Positions 10,229 through 23,032 of a stretch of 64,000 bases of DNA are shown piece by piece (within the stretch, counting starts at the first letter, position 1; each line of letters opens with the position of its first letter). The stretch comes from Thinopyrum elongatum. Lineage: Eukaryota; Streptophyta; Magnoliopsida; Poales; Poaceae. The position numbers were made by a program, and so were the translations under genes. The DNA is taken from contig JAAAXO010000108.1 of the NCBI GenBank assembly GCA_011799875.1, positions 558,001 to 622,000 of the forward strand. Reading direction: 5' to 3'. The notes under the pieces are model-generated. The model ran no database searches, was not told the origin of the DNA, and worked only from the letters and a program-made list of their open reading frames with translations.

Positions 10229-13200
10229 ATGGCAGGATCACAAGCCGACGAGATTGACTGGGAGAACATGACGAACAAGGAGTTGCATGATAAATTTCAG
10301 CAAATGATGAGTGGCCAGGTGGGAGATGTGCTAAACAGATTTGAAGAGGCCATGGAGAAGATAGATGGCATGGAGAAGTCGTTCGAGACAAAGCTGGATA
10401 ACAAGTTTAATGAATTGCTCACGCGTCTTCCCCAACCACCACCGGCTACACCTATCGCACCTCTGCAACGACAACAACAACGCCCCCTTCCAAATCAGTT
10501 CGGACGAGCGAAGCGTGTTCCTCTTGAGGATGGCCAAACTTCTGGTGCTGCTGTACCTACTGTTGATGCTTCTTTGGCTCCTGCTCCTGCTGCTGCTGGT
10601 GCCGAGGAGGAGGATGATTACGCGGGCGATTATGAGGATGAGTTTGATCAAAATCATAACTACGTGCAACCACCAGCACCAGGTCGTCCACATGCAAATA
10701 ATCGCAATGGTAGGCCTGCGCCACCACTTCAGGTACGAGATCATGACCATCTTCCTAAATTAAAATTGAATATTCCACCATTCGAGGGTAGATATGTTCC
10801 TGATATATATCTTACTTGGGAGTTAGAAACTGAACAACATTTTACATGTTTACAATATCCCGAGGAACGACGTGTTGCTGCTGCTGTTTGTGCTTTCACT
10901 AGTTTTGCATGTGTATGGTGGTCTGAACATTGTAGATTATATCCTAGTCCAGCTACGTGGGCTGCTTTGAAAACTGCTATGCGTACTCGTTGGGTTCCAC
11001 CATATTATCAACGTGAATTACTTCAAAAATTGCAGCGCTTAATACAAGGAAAAAATTCTGTAGAAGAATATTATCAGGAATTACAAACTGGCATGGTTAG
11101 ATGTGGTATTGTTGAGGAGAATGAAGCTATGCTTGCACGTTTCATGGGTGGATTAAATAGAGGGATTCAGACCATTCTAGAGTATAAGGAGTATAATAAT
11201 ATCACTCGTTTATTCCATCTTGCTTGTAAAGCTGAACGTGAAGTGCAGGATCGACAGGCATTGGCGCGAACTAATTTTTCTGCAGGTCGATCTTCATCAT
11301 GGACACCGCGTGCCTCCTCTACTCCCACACGTCCTACTGCGGCACCACTGACTTCAGCCGCCAATTCCAACCGAGATACAAGAAAACAGGCACCACCACC
11401 ACCATCTGCCAAGAGTACACCTTCTGGGCCTACCCAGAGCTCTTCTTCATCTATGGCATCAACAGGGCACACACATGATATTATTTGTCGTCGTTGTAAG
11501 GGAAGAGGTCATTATGCGAGAGAATGCCAATCTCCGCGTGTTATGATTGCTACTGAGGATGGTGGGTATGAGTCCGCTAGTGACTATGATGAGGAGACTT
11601 TGGCTCTTATTACAAGTGAAGAACACGGTGGAGATGATTCTGATCATGAGACGCAATACATGGCTCCTGAAGACGCTGACAGGTATGAATGTTTAGTTGC
11701 TCAACGTGTTTTGAGTGTGCAGGTCACACAAGCTGAGCAAAATCAGAGGTATAATTTGTTCCATACAAAGGGAGTTGTGAAGGAACGTTCTGTTCGCGTC
11801 ATCATAGATGGAGGGAGCTGCAACAACTTGGCTAGCATGGAGATGGTGGAGAAGCTATCTCTCACCACAAGACCACATCCACATCCTTACTATATCCAAT
11901 GGTTCAACAACAGCGGCAAGGTTAAGGTAACACGTACTGTTCGTGTGCATTTTAGTATCTCTACATATGCTGATTATGTTGATTGTGATGTGGTACCCAT
12001 GCAAGCATGTTCATTATTACTTGGTAGACCATGGCAATTTGATAAAAATTCTGTACACCATGGTAGAAACAATCAGTATACTCTTGTTCATAAGGATAAA
12101 CATATTACTTTGCTTCCTATGACTCCTGATTCTATTTTGAAAGATGATATTAATAGAGCTAGTAAAGCAAAGCAGGAGAAAAATAAGAGTGAAAATCAGA
12201 ATGTGGCAAAAGAATTTGAGCAACAAATGAAGCCTAATAATAAACCATCTAGTGTTGCTTCTGAAATTAAATTGAAAAGTGCATGCTTACTTGCCACCAA
12301 ATCTGATATTGATGAGCTAGATTTCAGCAATTCTGTTTGCTATGCTTTTGTGTGCAAAGAGGCGTTATTTTCATTCGAGGACGTGCCTTCCTCTTTGCCT
12401 CCAGCGGTCACTAACATTTTGCAGGAGTTCGCTGACGTCTTTCCACAAGACGTGCCACCGGGGTTACCACCTATTCGCGGGATTGAGCATCAGATTGACT
12501 TAATTCCCGGTGCTTCGTTGCCAAACCGTGCGCCATACCGTACCAATCCAGAGGAGACGAAGGAGATTATGCGTCAAGTACAGGAGCTGCTCGACAAAGG
12601 TTATATACGCGAATCTCTTAGTCCTTGTGCTGTTCCTATTATACTAGTGCCAAAAAAGGATGGTACGTCGCGTATGTGTGTTGATTGTAGAGGCATTAAT
12701 AATATTACTATTCGTTATCGTCATCCTATTCCTAGGCTAGATGATATGCTTGATGAATTGAGTGGCTCTACAATATTCTCCAAAGTTGATTTGCGTAGTG
12801 GATACCATCAAGTTCGTATGAAATTGGGAGATGAATGGAAAACAGCATTTAAAACTAAGTTCGGTTTATATGAGTGGTTAGTCATGCCTTTTGGGTTAAC
12901 TAATGCACCTAGTACTTTCATGAGATTAATGAACGAAGTTTTACGTGCTTTCATTGGACGATTTGTGGTAGTCTATTTTGATGATATACTGATTTATAGC
13001 AGATCTTTGGAGGAACATTTGGAACATTTACGTGCTGTTTTTATTGCTTTACGTGATGCACGTTTGTTTGGTAACCTTGGGAAGTGCACCTTTTGCACCG
13101 ACCGAGTATCTTTTCTTGGCTATGTTGTTACTCCACAGGGAATTGAAGTTGATAAAGCCAAGATTGAAGCTATTGAGAGTTGGCCACAGCCCAAAACGGT

Positions 13201-15352
13201 CACTCAAGTGAGGAGTTTTCTTGGACTCGCTGGTTTCTATAGGCGTTTTGTGAGAGATTTCAGCACCATTGCTGCACCTCTCAACGAGCTTACAAAGAAG
13301 GATGTGCCTTTTGTTTGGGGTACCTCACAGGAAGAAGCCTTCACGGTATTGAAAGATAAGTTGACACATGCTCCTTTACTCCAACTTCCTGATTTTAATA
13401 AGACTTTTGAGCTTGAATGTGATGCTAGTGGAATTGGATTAGGAGGTGTGTTATTACAAGATGGCAAACCTGTTGCATACTTTTCTGAAAAATTGAGTGG
13501 GCCTAGTCTGAATTACTCTACTTATGATAAGGAATTATATGCTCTTGTTCGGACGTTGGAAACATGGCAACATTATCTATGGCCCAAAGAATTTGTTATT
13601 CATTCTGATCATGAATCTTTGAAACATATTAAAAGTCAAGCCAAACTAAACCGTAGACATGCTAAATGGGTTGAATTCATTGAGACTTTCCCTTATGTCA
13701 TTAAACACAAGAAGGGTAAAGAAAATGTTATTGCTGATGCATTGTCTCGTCGTTATACTATGCTTTCACAACTTGACTTTAAAATATTTGGTTTGGAGAC
13801 CATCAAAGATCAATATGTGCATGATGCTGAATTTAAAGATGTATTGCAGAATTGTAAAGAAGGGAGAACATGGAACAAGTTCGTCGCTAACGATGGATTT
13901 GTGTTTCGTGCTAACAAGCTATGCATTCCAGCTAGCTCCGTTCGTCTTTTGTTGTTGCAGGAGGCGCATGGAGGAGGATTAATGGGACACTTTGGCGTAA
14001 AGAAGACGGAGGATGTACTTGCTACACATTTCTTTTGGCCAAAGATGAGACGGGATGTTGAGCGCTTTGTTGCTCGCTGCACTACATTTCAAAAAGCTAA
14101 GTCACGACTCAATCCTCATGGTTTATATATGCCTTTGCCTGTACCTAGTGTTCCATGGGAGGATATATCTATGGACTTTGTTTTGGGTTTACCTCGAACA
14201 AAGAAGGGGAGGGATAGCATATTTGTTGTCGCGGATAGGTTCTCGAAAACGGCACACTTTATACCATGTCATAAAAGCGATGATGCTGCTAATGTTGCTG
14301 ATTTGTTCTTTCGTGAAATTATACGCTTGCATGGTGTGCCAAATACTATTATTTCAGATCGTGATACTAAATTTCGTAGCCACTTTTGGAGATGTTTATG
14401 GGCTAAGTTGGGGACTAAACTGCTTTTTAGTACTACATGTCACCCCCAAACTGATGGACAAACTGAAGTAGTCAATAGAACATTGTCTACTATGGTTAGG
14501 GCTGTTTTGAAGAATAACAAGAAAATGTGGGAAGAATGCTTGCCTCATATTGAATTTGCTTATAATCGTTCATTGCATTCTACTACTAAGATGTGTCCTT
14601 TTGAAATTGTGTATGGTTTCCTTCCTCGTGCACCAATTGATTTGTTGCCTCTTCCATCTTCGGAGAAGGTTAATTTTGATGCTAAACAACGTGCTGAATT
14701 GATCTTAAAAATGCATGAGTTAACTAAGGAGAACATTGAGCGTATGAATGCTAAATATAAACTTGCTGGAGATAAGGGTAGAAAACATGTTGTGTTTGCA
14801 CCTGGAGATCTTGTTTGGTTACATTTGCGTAAGGATAGATTTCCTCATTTGCGCAAATCAAAGCTAATGCCACGTGCTGATGGTCCTTTTAAGGTGTTCG
14901 AGAAAATAAATGATAATGCATATAAACTTGAGCTGCCTGCAGATTTTGGGGTTAGTCCCACTTTTAACATTGCAGATCTGAAGCCTTATTTGGGTGAGGA
15001 AGATGAGCTTCCGTCGAGGACGACTTCATTTCAAGAAGGGGAGGATGATGAGGACATCAATACCATTGTTACACCCACAGCCCCTGCTTCTATACATACT
15101 GGACCAATTACTAGAGCTCGCGCACGCCAATTAAAATATCAGGTACTTTCGTTTCTTGGTAATGATTCTAAAGTTCATGAGAATATGATGCTGCCTAAAT
15201 TGGATACATTTGTTTTGCTTACAAATGAAGGGCCTAGCTTGGACAAGAAAGAGGAACCTTGGAGCAAGTTCAAGCATGGAGATGATGGCATGCACAAGGG
15301 GAACAAGAACGGAGTTACAAGTGATGATTTCAGGACTTTGATGCCACCATAA
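10229..15352 (+). CDS. CRM-like gypsy gag-pol polyprotein, uninterrupted
   Basis: Polyprotein of about 1707 residues from ATG 10229. It supplies capsid, protease, reverse transcriptase, RNase H and integrase for retrotransposition. Visible in order: gag with capsid core (VWWSEH region); CCHC zinc knuckle at about 420-433; protease active site IIDGGS (Asp ~527); RT with YFDD (Asp ~918-919); RNase H (ECDASG, Asp ~1065); integrase. The integrase core shows Asp ~1316, Asp ~1377 and Glu ~1413, the canonical D,D35E spacing. The N-terminal zinc finger reads CTTF where CTTC is expected, so its second cysteine (~1287) is lost. The frame passes through the polypurine tract and about 100 codons into the 3' LTR (ITRARARQ), a habit I associate with the CRM clade. 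The frame is open, yet the copy lacks a PBS and is probably immobile. Confidence 0.9.
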   Translation: MAGSQADEIDWENMTNKELHDKFQQMMSGQVGDVLNRFEEAMEKIDGMEKSFETKLDNKFNELLTRLPQPPPATPIAPLQRQQQRPLPNQFGRAKRVPLEDGQTSGAAVPTVDASLAPAPAAAGAEEEDDYAGDYEDEFDQNHNYVQPPAPGRPHANNRNGRPAPPLQVRDHDHLPKLKLNIPPFEGRYVPDIYLTWELETEQHFTCLQYPEERRVAAAVCAFTSFACVWWSEHCRLYPSPATWAALKTAMRTRWVPPYYQRELLQKLQRLIQGKNSVEEYYQELQTGMVRCGIVEENEAMLARFMGGLNRGIQTILEYKEYNNITRLFHLACKAEREVQDRQALARTNFSAGRSSSWTPRASSTPTRPTAAPLTSAANSNRDTRKQAPPPPSAKSTPSGPTQSSSSSMASTGHTHDIICRRCKGRGHYARECQSPRVMIATEDGGYESASDYDEETLALITSEEHGGDDSDHETQYMAPEDADRYECLVAQRVLSVQVTQAEQNQRYNLFHTKGVVKERSVRVIIDGGSCNNLASMEMVEKLSLTTRPHPHPYYIQWFNNSGKVKVTRTVRVHFSISTYADYVDCDVVPMQACSLLLGRPWQFDKNSVHHGRNNQYTLVHKDKHITLLPMTPDSILKDDINRASKAKQEKNKSENQNVAKEFEQQMKPNNKPSSVASEIKLKSACLLATKSDIDELDFSNSVCYAFVCKEALFSFEDVPSSLPPAVTNILQEFADVFPQDVPPGLPPIRGIEHQIDLIPGASLPNRAPYRTNPEETKEIMRQVQELLDKGYIRESLSPCAVPIILVPKKDGTSRMCVDCRGINNITIRYRHPIPRLDDMLDELSGSTIFSKVDLRSGYHQVRMKLGDEWKTAFKTKFGLYEWLVMPFGLTNAPSTFMRLMNEVLRAFIGRFVVVYFDDILIYSRSLEEHLEHLRAVFIALRDARLFGNLGKCTFCTDRVSFLGYVVTPQGIEVDKAKIEAIESWPQPKTVTQVRSFLGLAGFYRRFVRDFSTIAAPLNELTKKDVPFVWGTSQEEAFTVLKDKLTHAPLLQLPDFNKTFELECDASGIGLGGVLLQDGKPVAYFSEKLSGPSLNYSTYDKELYALVRTLETWQHYLWPKEFVIHSDHESLKHIKSQAKLNRRHAKWVEFIETFPYVIKHKKGKENVIADALSRRYTMLSQLDFKIFGLETIKDQYVHDAEFKDVLQNCKEGRTWNKFVANDGFVFRANKLCIPASSVRLLLLQEAHGGGLMGHFGVKKTEDVLATHFFWPKMRRDVERFVARCTTFQKAKSRLNPHGLYMPLPVPSVPWEDISMDFVLGLPRTKKGRDSIFVVADRFSKTAHFIPCHKSDDAANVADLFFREIIRLHGVPNTIISDRDTKFRSHFWRCLWAKLGTKLLFSTTCHPQTDGQTEVVNRTLSTMVRAVLKNNKKMWEECLPHIEFAYNRSLHSTTKMCPFEIVYGFLPRAPIDLLPLPSSEKVNFDAKQRAELILKMHELTKENIERMNAKYKLAGDKGRKHVVFAPGDLVWLHLRKDRFPHLRKSKLMPRADGPFKVFEKINDNAYKLELPADFGVSPTFNIADLKPYLGEEDELPSRTTSFQEGEDDEDINTIVTPTAPASIHTGPITRARARQLKYQVLSFLGNDSKVHENMMLPKLDTFVLLTNEGPSLDKKEEPWSKFKHGDDGMHKGNKNGVTSDDFRTLMPP
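15031..15045 (+). other. Polypurine tract
   Basis: The purine-rich run TCAAGAAGGGGAGGA immediately precedes the LTR start TGATGAGG at 15046. The gag-pol frame reads through it (FQEGEDDED). The same tract and peptide occur on the minus strand before the LTRs of the gag-only derivative. Confidence 0.75.
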
Positions 15353-15960
15353 GGAGTGCAGGAAGCCTTGGACGAAATATACAAGATGCCACTTCATAAA
15401 TTTCGTCCAGAGGCTATTATAGGTGCTGCGTCACCTTATTATTGGGCCAGGCCCATGTTATTTCGAAATACTTGAGTATAGGCTGTTTTTAGAGTCCGTA
15501 TGTGTGGGGAAACAAGAGATAGGGTTGGTTTCGGACCCCTCCTTCAAGGGCCACGAAATCCCCTCCTCTTCCTCCATATATACAGCCCTTAGGGCACCGT
15601 TTAGACTTTGGGATTTGTTTAGTTAAAAGTTAGCCATTGCAACTTCGTGTACTTCGTTTGTGTCCAACGACCAGACCAAGACCGCTTTCGGATCCCCACC
15701 ATTATCAATACTTCATCTATATTCGCAATATCCAGATTGCAAATCTTAGTTTCTTGCTTGTTCTTCGTTTGCTTGCAGGAGATAGACCCTCGTGGTCAGG
15801 TTGATTGTGCTCCGGCGTGGTCAATAACCTCTCGGAGTTGGTTTAGCGATTGCTAAGGCGCGACGTCCTCGCACGTTCGTAGTCGGATCGTCAAAGTCTA
15901 CTCCACCAAAAACGATAGCTATCATCTCATCGAAAGATCGGGACACCCTCGCCTCTATCA
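15046..15960 (+). repeat. CRM-like LTR, apparent recombinant
   Basis: 915 bp. The first ~680 bp carry the variants of the LTR at 8482 (CCTGCTTCTATA, GACCGCTTTCGGATCCCC). From about 15730 onward (CCAGATTGCAAATCTTAG, GGAGATAGACCC) it carries those of the outer LTRs. Its precise 3' end is joined to integrase coding sequence at 15961. Confidence 0.8.
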
Positions 15961-16849
15961 TGTTCCTTGGGAGGATATATCTATGGACTTTGTTTTAGGT
16001 TTACCTCGAACAAAGAAGGGGAGGGATAGCATATTTGTTGTCGTGGATAGGTTCTCGAAAATGGCACACTTTATACCATGTCATAAAAGCGATGATGCTG
16101 TTAATGTTGCTGATTTGTTCTTTCGTGAAATTATACGCTTGCATGGTGTGCCAAATACTATTGTTTCAGATCGTGATACTAAATTTCTTAGCCACTTTTG
16201 GAGATGTTTATGGGCTAAGCTGGGGACTAAACTGCTTTTTAGTACTACATGTCACCCCCAAACTGATGGACAAACTGAAGTAGTCAATAGAACATTGTCT
16301 ACTATGCTTAGGGCTGTTTTGAAGAATAACAAGAAAATGTGGGAAGAATGCTTGCCTCATATTGAATTTGCTTATAATCGTTCATTGCATTCTACTACTA
16401 AGATGTGTCCTTTTGAAATTGTGTATTGTTTCCTTCCTCGTGCACCAATTGATTTGTTGCCTCTTCCATCTTCGGAGAAGGTTAATTTTGATGCTAAACA
16501 ACGTGCTGAATTGATCTTAAAAATGCATGAGTTAACTAAGGAGAACATTGAGCGTATGAATGCTAAATATAAACTTGCTGGAGATAAGGGTAGAAAACAT
16601 GTTGTGTTTGCACCTGGAGATCTTGTTTGGTTACATTTGCGTAAGGATAGATTTCCTGATTTGCGCAAATCAAAGCTAATGCCACGTGCTGATGGTCCTT
16701 TTAAGGTGTTAGAGAAAATAAATGATAACGCATATAAACTTGAGCTGCCTGCAGATTTTGGGGTTAGTCCCACTTTTAACATTGCAGATCTGAAGCCTTA
16801 TTTGGGTGAGGAAGATGAGCTTCCGTCGAGGACGACTTCATTTCAAGAA
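15961..16849 (+). pseudogene. CRM-like integrase C-terminal fragment
   Basis: This copies the integrase catalytic core onward from gag-pol position about 14150 and is open from its first bases. It keeps the D,D,E residues and the C-terminal region up to GEEDELPSR. At its end a 14-bp deletion between AGG repeats removes most of the polypurine tract and the first ~6 bp of the next LTR and shifts the frame, so translation stops at 16912. It is the surviving 3' part of the element whose 5' part lies at 6192-8481. Confidence 0.85.
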
Positions 16850-17745
16850 GGACATCAATACCATTGTTACACCCACAGCCCCTGCTGCTATACATACTGG
16901 ACCAATTACTAGAGCTCGCGCACGCCAATTAAATTATCAGGTACTTTCGTTTCTTGGTAACGATTCTAATGTTCATGAGAATATGATGCTGCCTAAATTG
17001 GATACATTTGTTTTGCTTACAAATGAAGGGCCTAGCTTGGACAAGAAAGAGGAACCTTGGAGCAAGTTCAAGCATGGAGATGATGGCATGCGCAAGGGGA
17101 ACAAGAACGGAGTTACAAGTGATGATTTCAGGACTTTGAAGCCGCCATAAGGAGTGCAGGAAGCCTTGGACGAAATATACAAGATGCCACTTCATAAATT
17201 TCGTCCAGAGGCCTTATTATTGGGCCAGGCCCATGTAATTTCGAAATACTTGAGTATAGGCTATTTTTAGAGTCCGTATGTGTGGGGAAACAAGAGAAAG
17301 GGTTGGTTTCGGACCCCTCCTTCAAGGGCCATGAAATCCCCCCCTCTTCCTCCATATATACAGCCCTTAGGGCACCGTTTAGACTTTGGGTTTTGTTTAG
17401 ATTAAAAGTTCGCCATAGCTGCAACTTCGCGTACTTCGTTTGTGTTCAACGACCAGACCAGGACGTCACAGAACCCCACCTTGATCAATAAAGCTTTCAT
17501 CTTATATTCGCAATATCCAGATTGCAAATCTTAGTTTCTTGCTTGTTCTTCGTTTGCTTGCAGGAGATAGACTCTCGTGGTCAGGTTGATTGTGCTCCGG
17601 CGTGGTCAATAACCTCTCGGAGTTGGTTTAGCGATTGCTAAGGCGCGACGTCCTCGCACGTTCGTAGTCGGATCGTCAAAGTCTACTCCACCAAAAACGA
17701 TAGCTATCATCTCATCGAAAGATCGGGACACCCTCGCCTCTATAA
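16850..17745 (+). repeat. CRM-like 3' LTR (outer, right)
   Basis: It lacks the first ~6 bp (starts at GACATC) and ends CTCTATAA, a mutated TATCA. It shares diagnostic variants with the LTR at 6192. It is followed directly by the GATCC duplication. Confidence 0.88.
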
Positions 17746-17750
17746 GATCC
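17746..17750. repeat. Target-site duplication GATCC (right)
   Basis: Right-hand copy of the 5-bp duplication flanking the 6192-17745 composite; Copia LTR sequence resumes directly after it. Confidence 0.85.
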
Positions 17751-17976
17751 CGTTATCAAATGACAACTCATGTCCATGGTTAGGAAACCATAACCATCTT
17801 TGATCAACGAGCTAGTCAAGTAGAGGCTCACTAGGGACACGGTGTTTGTTTATGTATTCACACATGTATTTAGGTTTCCGATCAATACAATTCTAGCATG
17901 AATAATAAACCTTTATCATGAATAAAGAAATATAAAATAATAACTTTATTATTACCTCTAGGGCATATTTCCTTCA
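17751..17976 (-). repeat. Copia 3' LTR, right part
   Basis: This continues the LTR interrupted at 6191 and ends (in element direction, begins) with the TGAAGGAAATATGCCC start at 17976. It matches 24587-24806. On the inner side a polypurine-like GTGGGAGAC (minus strand, 17977-17986) precedes it, which fixes the element as minus-strand. Confidence 0.85.
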
Positions 17977-18414
17977 GTCTCCCACTTGCACTAGAGTCAA
18001 TAATCTAGTTCACATCGCCATGTGATTAACACCCATAGTTCACATCGTCATGTGACCAATACCCAAAGATTTTACTAGCGTCAATAATCTAGTTCACATC
18101 GCCATGTGATTAACACCCAAAGAGTACTAAGGTGTGATCATGTTTTGCTTGTGTGAGAAGTTTAGTCAACGGGTCTGCCACATTTAGATCCGTATGTATT
18201 TTGCAAATTTCTATGTCTTCAATGCTCTGCATGGAGCTACTCTAGCTGATTGCTCCCACTTTCAATATGTATCCAGATTGATACTCAGAGTCATCCGGAT
18301 CAGTGTTAAAGCTTGCATCTACGTAACCTTTTACGATGAACTCTTTATCACTTCCATAACCGAGAAATATTCCCTTAGTCCTCTTAGGTAACTAAGGATA
18401 ATTTTGACCGCTGT
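17977..18414 (-). pseudogene. Copia 3' internal region, degenerate RNase H end
   Basis: Sequence between the RT/RNase H remnant and the 3' LTR. Short tandem duplications (AATCTAGTTCACATCGCCATGTGA-like, 17999-18115) are seen. No open frame of note; by position it holds the decayed end of RNase H and the short 3' untranslated region. Confidence 0.5.
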
Positions 18415-19615
18415 TCAGTGATCTACTCTTGGATCACTATTGTACCCCCTTGCCAAACTCATGGCATGGTACACAATAGGTCTGGTACACAACATGGCAT
18501 ATTTTATAGAACCTATGGCCGAGGCATAGGGAATGACTTTCATTCTCTCTCTATCTTCTGCCGTGGACGGGTTTTGAGTCTTACTCAACTTCACACCTTG
18601 TAACACAGGTAAGAACCCTTTCTTTGACTGATCCATTTTGAACTTCTTCAAAATCTTGTCAAGGTATGTGCTTTGTGAAAGTCTTATTAAGCGTCTTGAT
18701 CTATCTCTATAGATCTTGATGCCCAATATATAAGCAACTTCACTGAGGTCTTTCATTGAAAAAATCTTATTCAAGTATCCTTTTATGCTATCCAGAAATT
18801 CTATATCATTTCCAATCAATAATATGTCATCCACATATAATATCAGAAATGTTACAGAGCTCCCACTCACTTTATTGGAAATACAGGCTTCATCGTAAGT
18901 CTTTATAAAACCATATGCTTTGATCACCTTATCAAAGCGTATATTCCAACTCCGAGATGCTTGCACCAGTCCATAGATGGATCGCTGGAGCTTGCTCACT
19001 TTGTTAGCACCTTTAGGATCGATCAAACCTTCTAGTTGCATCATATACAACTCTTATTTAAGATATCCATTAAGGAATGCAGTTTTTGACGTCCATTTGC
19101 CAGATTTCATAATCATAAAATGCGGCAATTGCTAACATGATTCGGACAGACTTAAGCATCGCTACGGGTGAGAAAGTCTCATCATAGTCAATCCCTTGAA
19201 CTTGTCAAAAACCTTTTGCGACAAGTCGAGCTTTGTAGATAGTAACATTACCATCAGCGTCAGTCTTCTTCTTGAAGATCCATTTATTCTCTATGGCTTG
19301 CCGATCATTGGGCAAATCCACCAAAGTCCATACTTTGTTATCATACATGGATCCTATCTCAGATTTCATGGCCCCAAGCCATCTGTCGGAATATGGGCTC
19401 ATCATAGCTTCTTCATAGTTCATAGATTCGTCATGGTCTAGTAACATGACTTCCAGGACAGGATCACCGTACCACTCTGGTGCAGAACGTGTTCTGTTCG
19501 ACCTACGAGGTCTAGTAGTAACTTGATCTGAAGTTTCATGATCATCATCATTAACTTCCTCTCTAGTTGGTGTAGGCATCACGGGAACGGATTTCTCTGA
19601 TGTGCTACTTTCCAA
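18415..19615 (-). pseudogene. Copia reverse transcriptase/RNase H remnant
   Basis: Minus-strand reading blocks at 19205-19615 and 18415-19050 form a Ty1/copia RT. The first holds the N-terminal RT region (NKWIFKKKTD, KARLVAKGF), the second the palm with YVDD (LYVDDILLIGND) and the start of RNase H (SAIGSIKYAM). They are in different frames, and the stretch around 19051-19204 has frameshifts and stops, so the gene is dead. The wording is of the Angela/BARE/WIS kind, agreeing with the LTR. Confidence 0.85.
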
Positions 19616-20960
19616 ATTGAGAGAAGGTACAACTACCTCATCAAGTTATACTTTCCTCCCACTCACTTCTTTCGAGAGAAACTCCTTCTCTAGAAAGGAC
19701 CCATTCTTAGGAACAAAGATTTTTGCCTTCGGATCTGTGGTAGAAGGTATACCCAATAGTTTCTTTCGGGTATCCTATGAAGACACACTTCTCCGTTTTG
19801 GGTTTGAGCTTATCAGGCTGAAGCTTTTTGACATAAGCGTCGCATCCCCAAACTTTTAAGAAATGACAGCCTAGGTTTCTTGCCAAACCACAGTTCATAC
19901 GGTGTCATCTCAACGGATTTAGACGGTGCCCTATTTAACGTGAATGCGGCTGTCTCTAATGCATAACCCCCAAAAACGATAGTGGTAAATCGGTAAGAGA
20001 CATCATAGAATGCACCATATCTAATAAAGTACGTTTACGATGTTCGGACAAACTATTACGCTGTGGTGTTCCAGGTGGCGTGAATTATGAAACTATGCCA
20101 CATTGTTTTAAATGAAGGCCAAACTTGTAACTCAAATATTCGCCTCCGCGATCAGATCGTAAAAACTTTATTTTCTTGTTAGGACGATTCTACACTTCAC
20201 TTTGAAATTCTTTGAACTTTTCAAATGTTTCAGACTTGTGTTTCATCAAGTAGATATATCCATACCTACTTAAATCATCTGTGAAGGTCAAAAAATAACG
20301 ATACCCGCCGCGTGCTTCAACACTCATCGGACCGCATACATCGGTATGTATTATTTCCAATAAGTCATTAGCTCGCTCCATTGTTCCGGAGAACGGAGTT
20401 TTAGTCATCTTGCCCATGAGGCATGGTTCGCAAGTATCAAATGATTCATAATCAAGTGATTCCAAAAGCCCATCTGCATGGAGTTTCTTCATGCGCTTTA
20501 CACCAATATGACCTAAACGGCAGTGCCACAAATATGTTGCACTATCATTATCAACTTTGCATCTTTTGGCATCAATATTATGAATATGTGTATCACTACG
20601 ATCGAGATTCAATAAACCATTTACATTGCGTGTATGACCATAGAAGGTTTTATTCATGTAAACAGAACAACAATTATTCCTTGACTTAAATGAATAATCG
20701 TATCGCAATAAACAGGATCCAATCATATTCATGCTCAACGCAAAAACCAAATAACATTTATTTATTTAGGTCCAACACTAATCCCGAAGGTAGAGGGGAG
20801 TGTGCGGTGGTGATCTTATCAACCTTGGAATCACTTCCAACACACATCGTCGCCTCGTCATTAACTAGTCTCTGTTCATTTTGCAACTCCTATTTCGAGT
20901 TACTAATCTTAGCAACTGAACCGGTGTCAAATACCCAGGGGCTACTATGAACACTAGTAA
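19616..20960 (-). pseudogene. Copia integrase (and protease end) remnant
   Basis: The 20190-20750 block has the GAG-pre-integrase zinc-binding region (HCRLGHIG, CEPCLMGK) and the start of the integrase core (HTDVCGPM, TFTDDLSR). The 19707-19898 block is the integrase C-terminal part (FLKVWGCDAYVK, CVFIGYPKE). Frames are interrupted between them (around 20000-20190). Weak protease-like sequence lies at 20760-20960. Non-functional. Confidence 0.8.
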
Positions 20961-21800
20961 AATACATGTCAATAACATGTATATCAAATATACCTTTGTT
21001 CACTTTGCCATCCTTCTTATCCGCCAAGTATTTGGGGCAGTTCCACTTCTAGTGACCATTTCCTTCGCAGTAGAAGCACTCAGTTTCAGGCTTAGGTCCA
21101 GCTTTGGGCTTCTTCACGGGAGTGACAACTTGCTTGCCATTCTTATTGAAGTTCCCCTTTCTTTCCCTTGCCCTTTTTCTTGAAACTAGTGGTCTTGTTA
21201 ACCATCAACACTTGATGCTCTTTCTTGATTTCTACCTTCACCGATTTTAGCATCGCGAAGAGCTTGGGAATCGTTTTCGTCATCCCTTGCATATTATAGT
21301 TCATCATGAAGTTCTAGTAGCTTAGTGATAGTGACTAGAGAACTCTATCAATCACTATCTTATCTGGAAGATTAACTCCCACTTGATTCAAGTGATTGTA
21401 GTACTCAGACATTCTGAACATATGCTCACTAGCTGAGCTATTCTCCTCCATCTTGTAGGTAAAGTAATTGTCAGAGGTCTCATACCTCTCGACATGGGCA
21501 TGAGTCTGAAATACCAATTTCAGCTCTTGGAACATCTCATATGCTTCGTGGCGTGCAAAACGTCTTTGGAGCCCTGATTCTAAGCCATAAAGCATGGCGC
21601 ACTAAACTATCAAGTAGTCATCATATCGAGCTTGTAAAATGCTCATAACGTCTGCATCAACTCCTACAATAGGTTTGTCACCTAGCGGTGCATCAAGGAC
21701 ATAATTCTTCTGTGCAGCAATGAGGATAATCCTCAGATCACGGACCTAGTCCGCATTATTGCTACCATCATCTTTCAACTTATTTTTCTCTAGGAAAATA
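20961..21800 (-). pseudogene. Copia gag remnant
   Basis: The minus-strand block 21335-21595 has capsid wording (ARHEAYEMFQELK, ENSSASEHMFRM). A zinc-knuckle remnant (CFYCEGNGH, then a stop, then NCPKYLA) lies at about 21025-21080. Stops and frameshifts break the frame throughout. It sits where gag is expected, between leader and integrase. Confidence 0.75.
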
Positions 21801-23032
21801 ACAAAAATATATATAGGAGCTATATCGCGATCTATTGATCTACAACATAGATATGCAAATACTATCAGGACTAAGTTCATGATAAATTAAGTTCAATTAA
21901 TCAAATTACTTAAGAACTCCCACTTAAATAGACATCCCTCAAGTCATCTAAGTGATACGTGATCCAAATCAACTAACCCATGTCCGATCATCACGTGAGA
22001 TGGGGTAGTCATCAATGGTGAACATCTCTATGTTGATCATATCTAATATATGATTCACGTTCGACCTTTCGGTCTCCAGTGTTTCGAGGCCATGTCTGTA
22101 CATGCTAGGCTCGTCAAGTTTAACCCAAGTATTCCGCATGTGCAAAACTGTCTTGCACCCGTTGTATGTGACGTAGAGTCTATCACACCCGATCATCATG
22201 TGGTGTCTCAACACGACGAACTGTAGAGCGGTGCATACTCAGGGAGAACACTTTTATCTTGAAATTAACTGAAGGGATCATCTTATAATGCTACCACCAT
22301 TCTAAGCAAAATAAGATGCATAAAGGATAAACATCACATGTAATCAAAATATGTGACATGATATGGCCATCATCTTGTGCTTTTGATCTCCATCTCCAAA
22401 GCATCGTCATGATCTCCATTGTCACCGGCTAGACACCTTGATCTCCATCGTTGCGTCGTGGTCGTCTCACCAACTATTGCTTCTACGACTATCTCTAACG
22501 CATAGTGATAAAGTAAAGCAATTACATGGCGTTTGCATTTCATACAATAAAGCGACAACCATAAGGCTCCTGCCAGTTGCCGATAACTTACAAAACATCA
22601 TCATCTCATACAACAACGTATATCACATCACAACATGCCCTATAAAAACAAGTTAGACGTCCTCTACTTTCTTGTTGCAAGTTTTACGTGGCTGCTACGT
22701 GCTTCTAGCAAGAACCGTTCTTACCTACGGCAAAAACCACAACGGTGATTCGTCAAGTTTGTTGTTTTAACCTTCTTCAAGGACCGGCCGTAGTCAAATT
22801 CGATTCAACTAAAGTAGGAGAAACAGACACCTGCCAGCCACCTTTATGCAAAACTAGTTGCATGTGTGTCGGTGGAACCGGTCTCATGTATGTGGACATG
22901 TAAGGTTGGTCCGGGCCGCTTCATCTCACAATACCGCCGAATCAAAATAAGACGTTGGTGGTAAGTAGTATGACTATCACCGCCCACAACTCTTTGTGTT
23001 CTACTCATGCATATCATCTATGCATAGACCGG
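21801..23032 (-). other. Copia leader region
   Basis: Internal sequence between the PBS and gag of the Copia element. Only short blocks are open (for example 21969-22214). No domain is recognised. Its position and length fit the long leader of BARE/Angela elements. Confidence 0.6.

Larger units (their letters stand above)
6192..17745 (+). mobile_element. CRM-like gypsy composite with four LTRs
   Basis: Order on the plus strand: LTR (6192-7093), PBS, leader and first 100 gag codons (to 8481), LTR (8482-9394), leader from mid-way plus full gag-pol (9395-15045), LTR (15046-15960), integrase fragment (15961-16849), LTR (16850-17745). The ends carry the GATCC duplication. The two outer LTRs share a 20-bp deletion (GAGGCCTTATTATTGG) and downstream variants absent from the inner LTR at 8482, so they are the pair of the original insertion. 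The inner part is a second, related copy that replaced much of the original pol. The CRM clade is proposed from the TGATGAGGACATC LTR start, gag and integrase wording, and the pol frame that runs into the 3' LTR. Confidence 0.8.

Noticed and set aside
9906..10391. 161-codon minus-strand ORF over the leader and gag start
   Set aside because: It is the shadow of the leader and gag 5' end, has no domain, and the same frame is broken in the other copy (7859-8344).
1145..17195. Recurrent 60-96 codon ORFs inside the CRM-like LTRs on both strands
   Set aside because: The same peptides recur at every LTR copy because the LTR is repeated. Except for the gag-pol end that reads into the LTR, they are incidental frames.
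6192..17745. Three independent nested CRM-like insertions with their own duplications
   Set aside because: Only the outermost ends carry a 5-bp duplication (GATCC). Inner junctions (TTGAG/TGTTC and others) do not match, so ordinary nested insertion does not fit.
17977..18130. Short AATCTAGTTCACATCGCCATGTGA-like repeats as regulatory elements
   Set aside because: They look like local tandem duplications in decayed Copia sequence and are not conserved elsewhere in the window.
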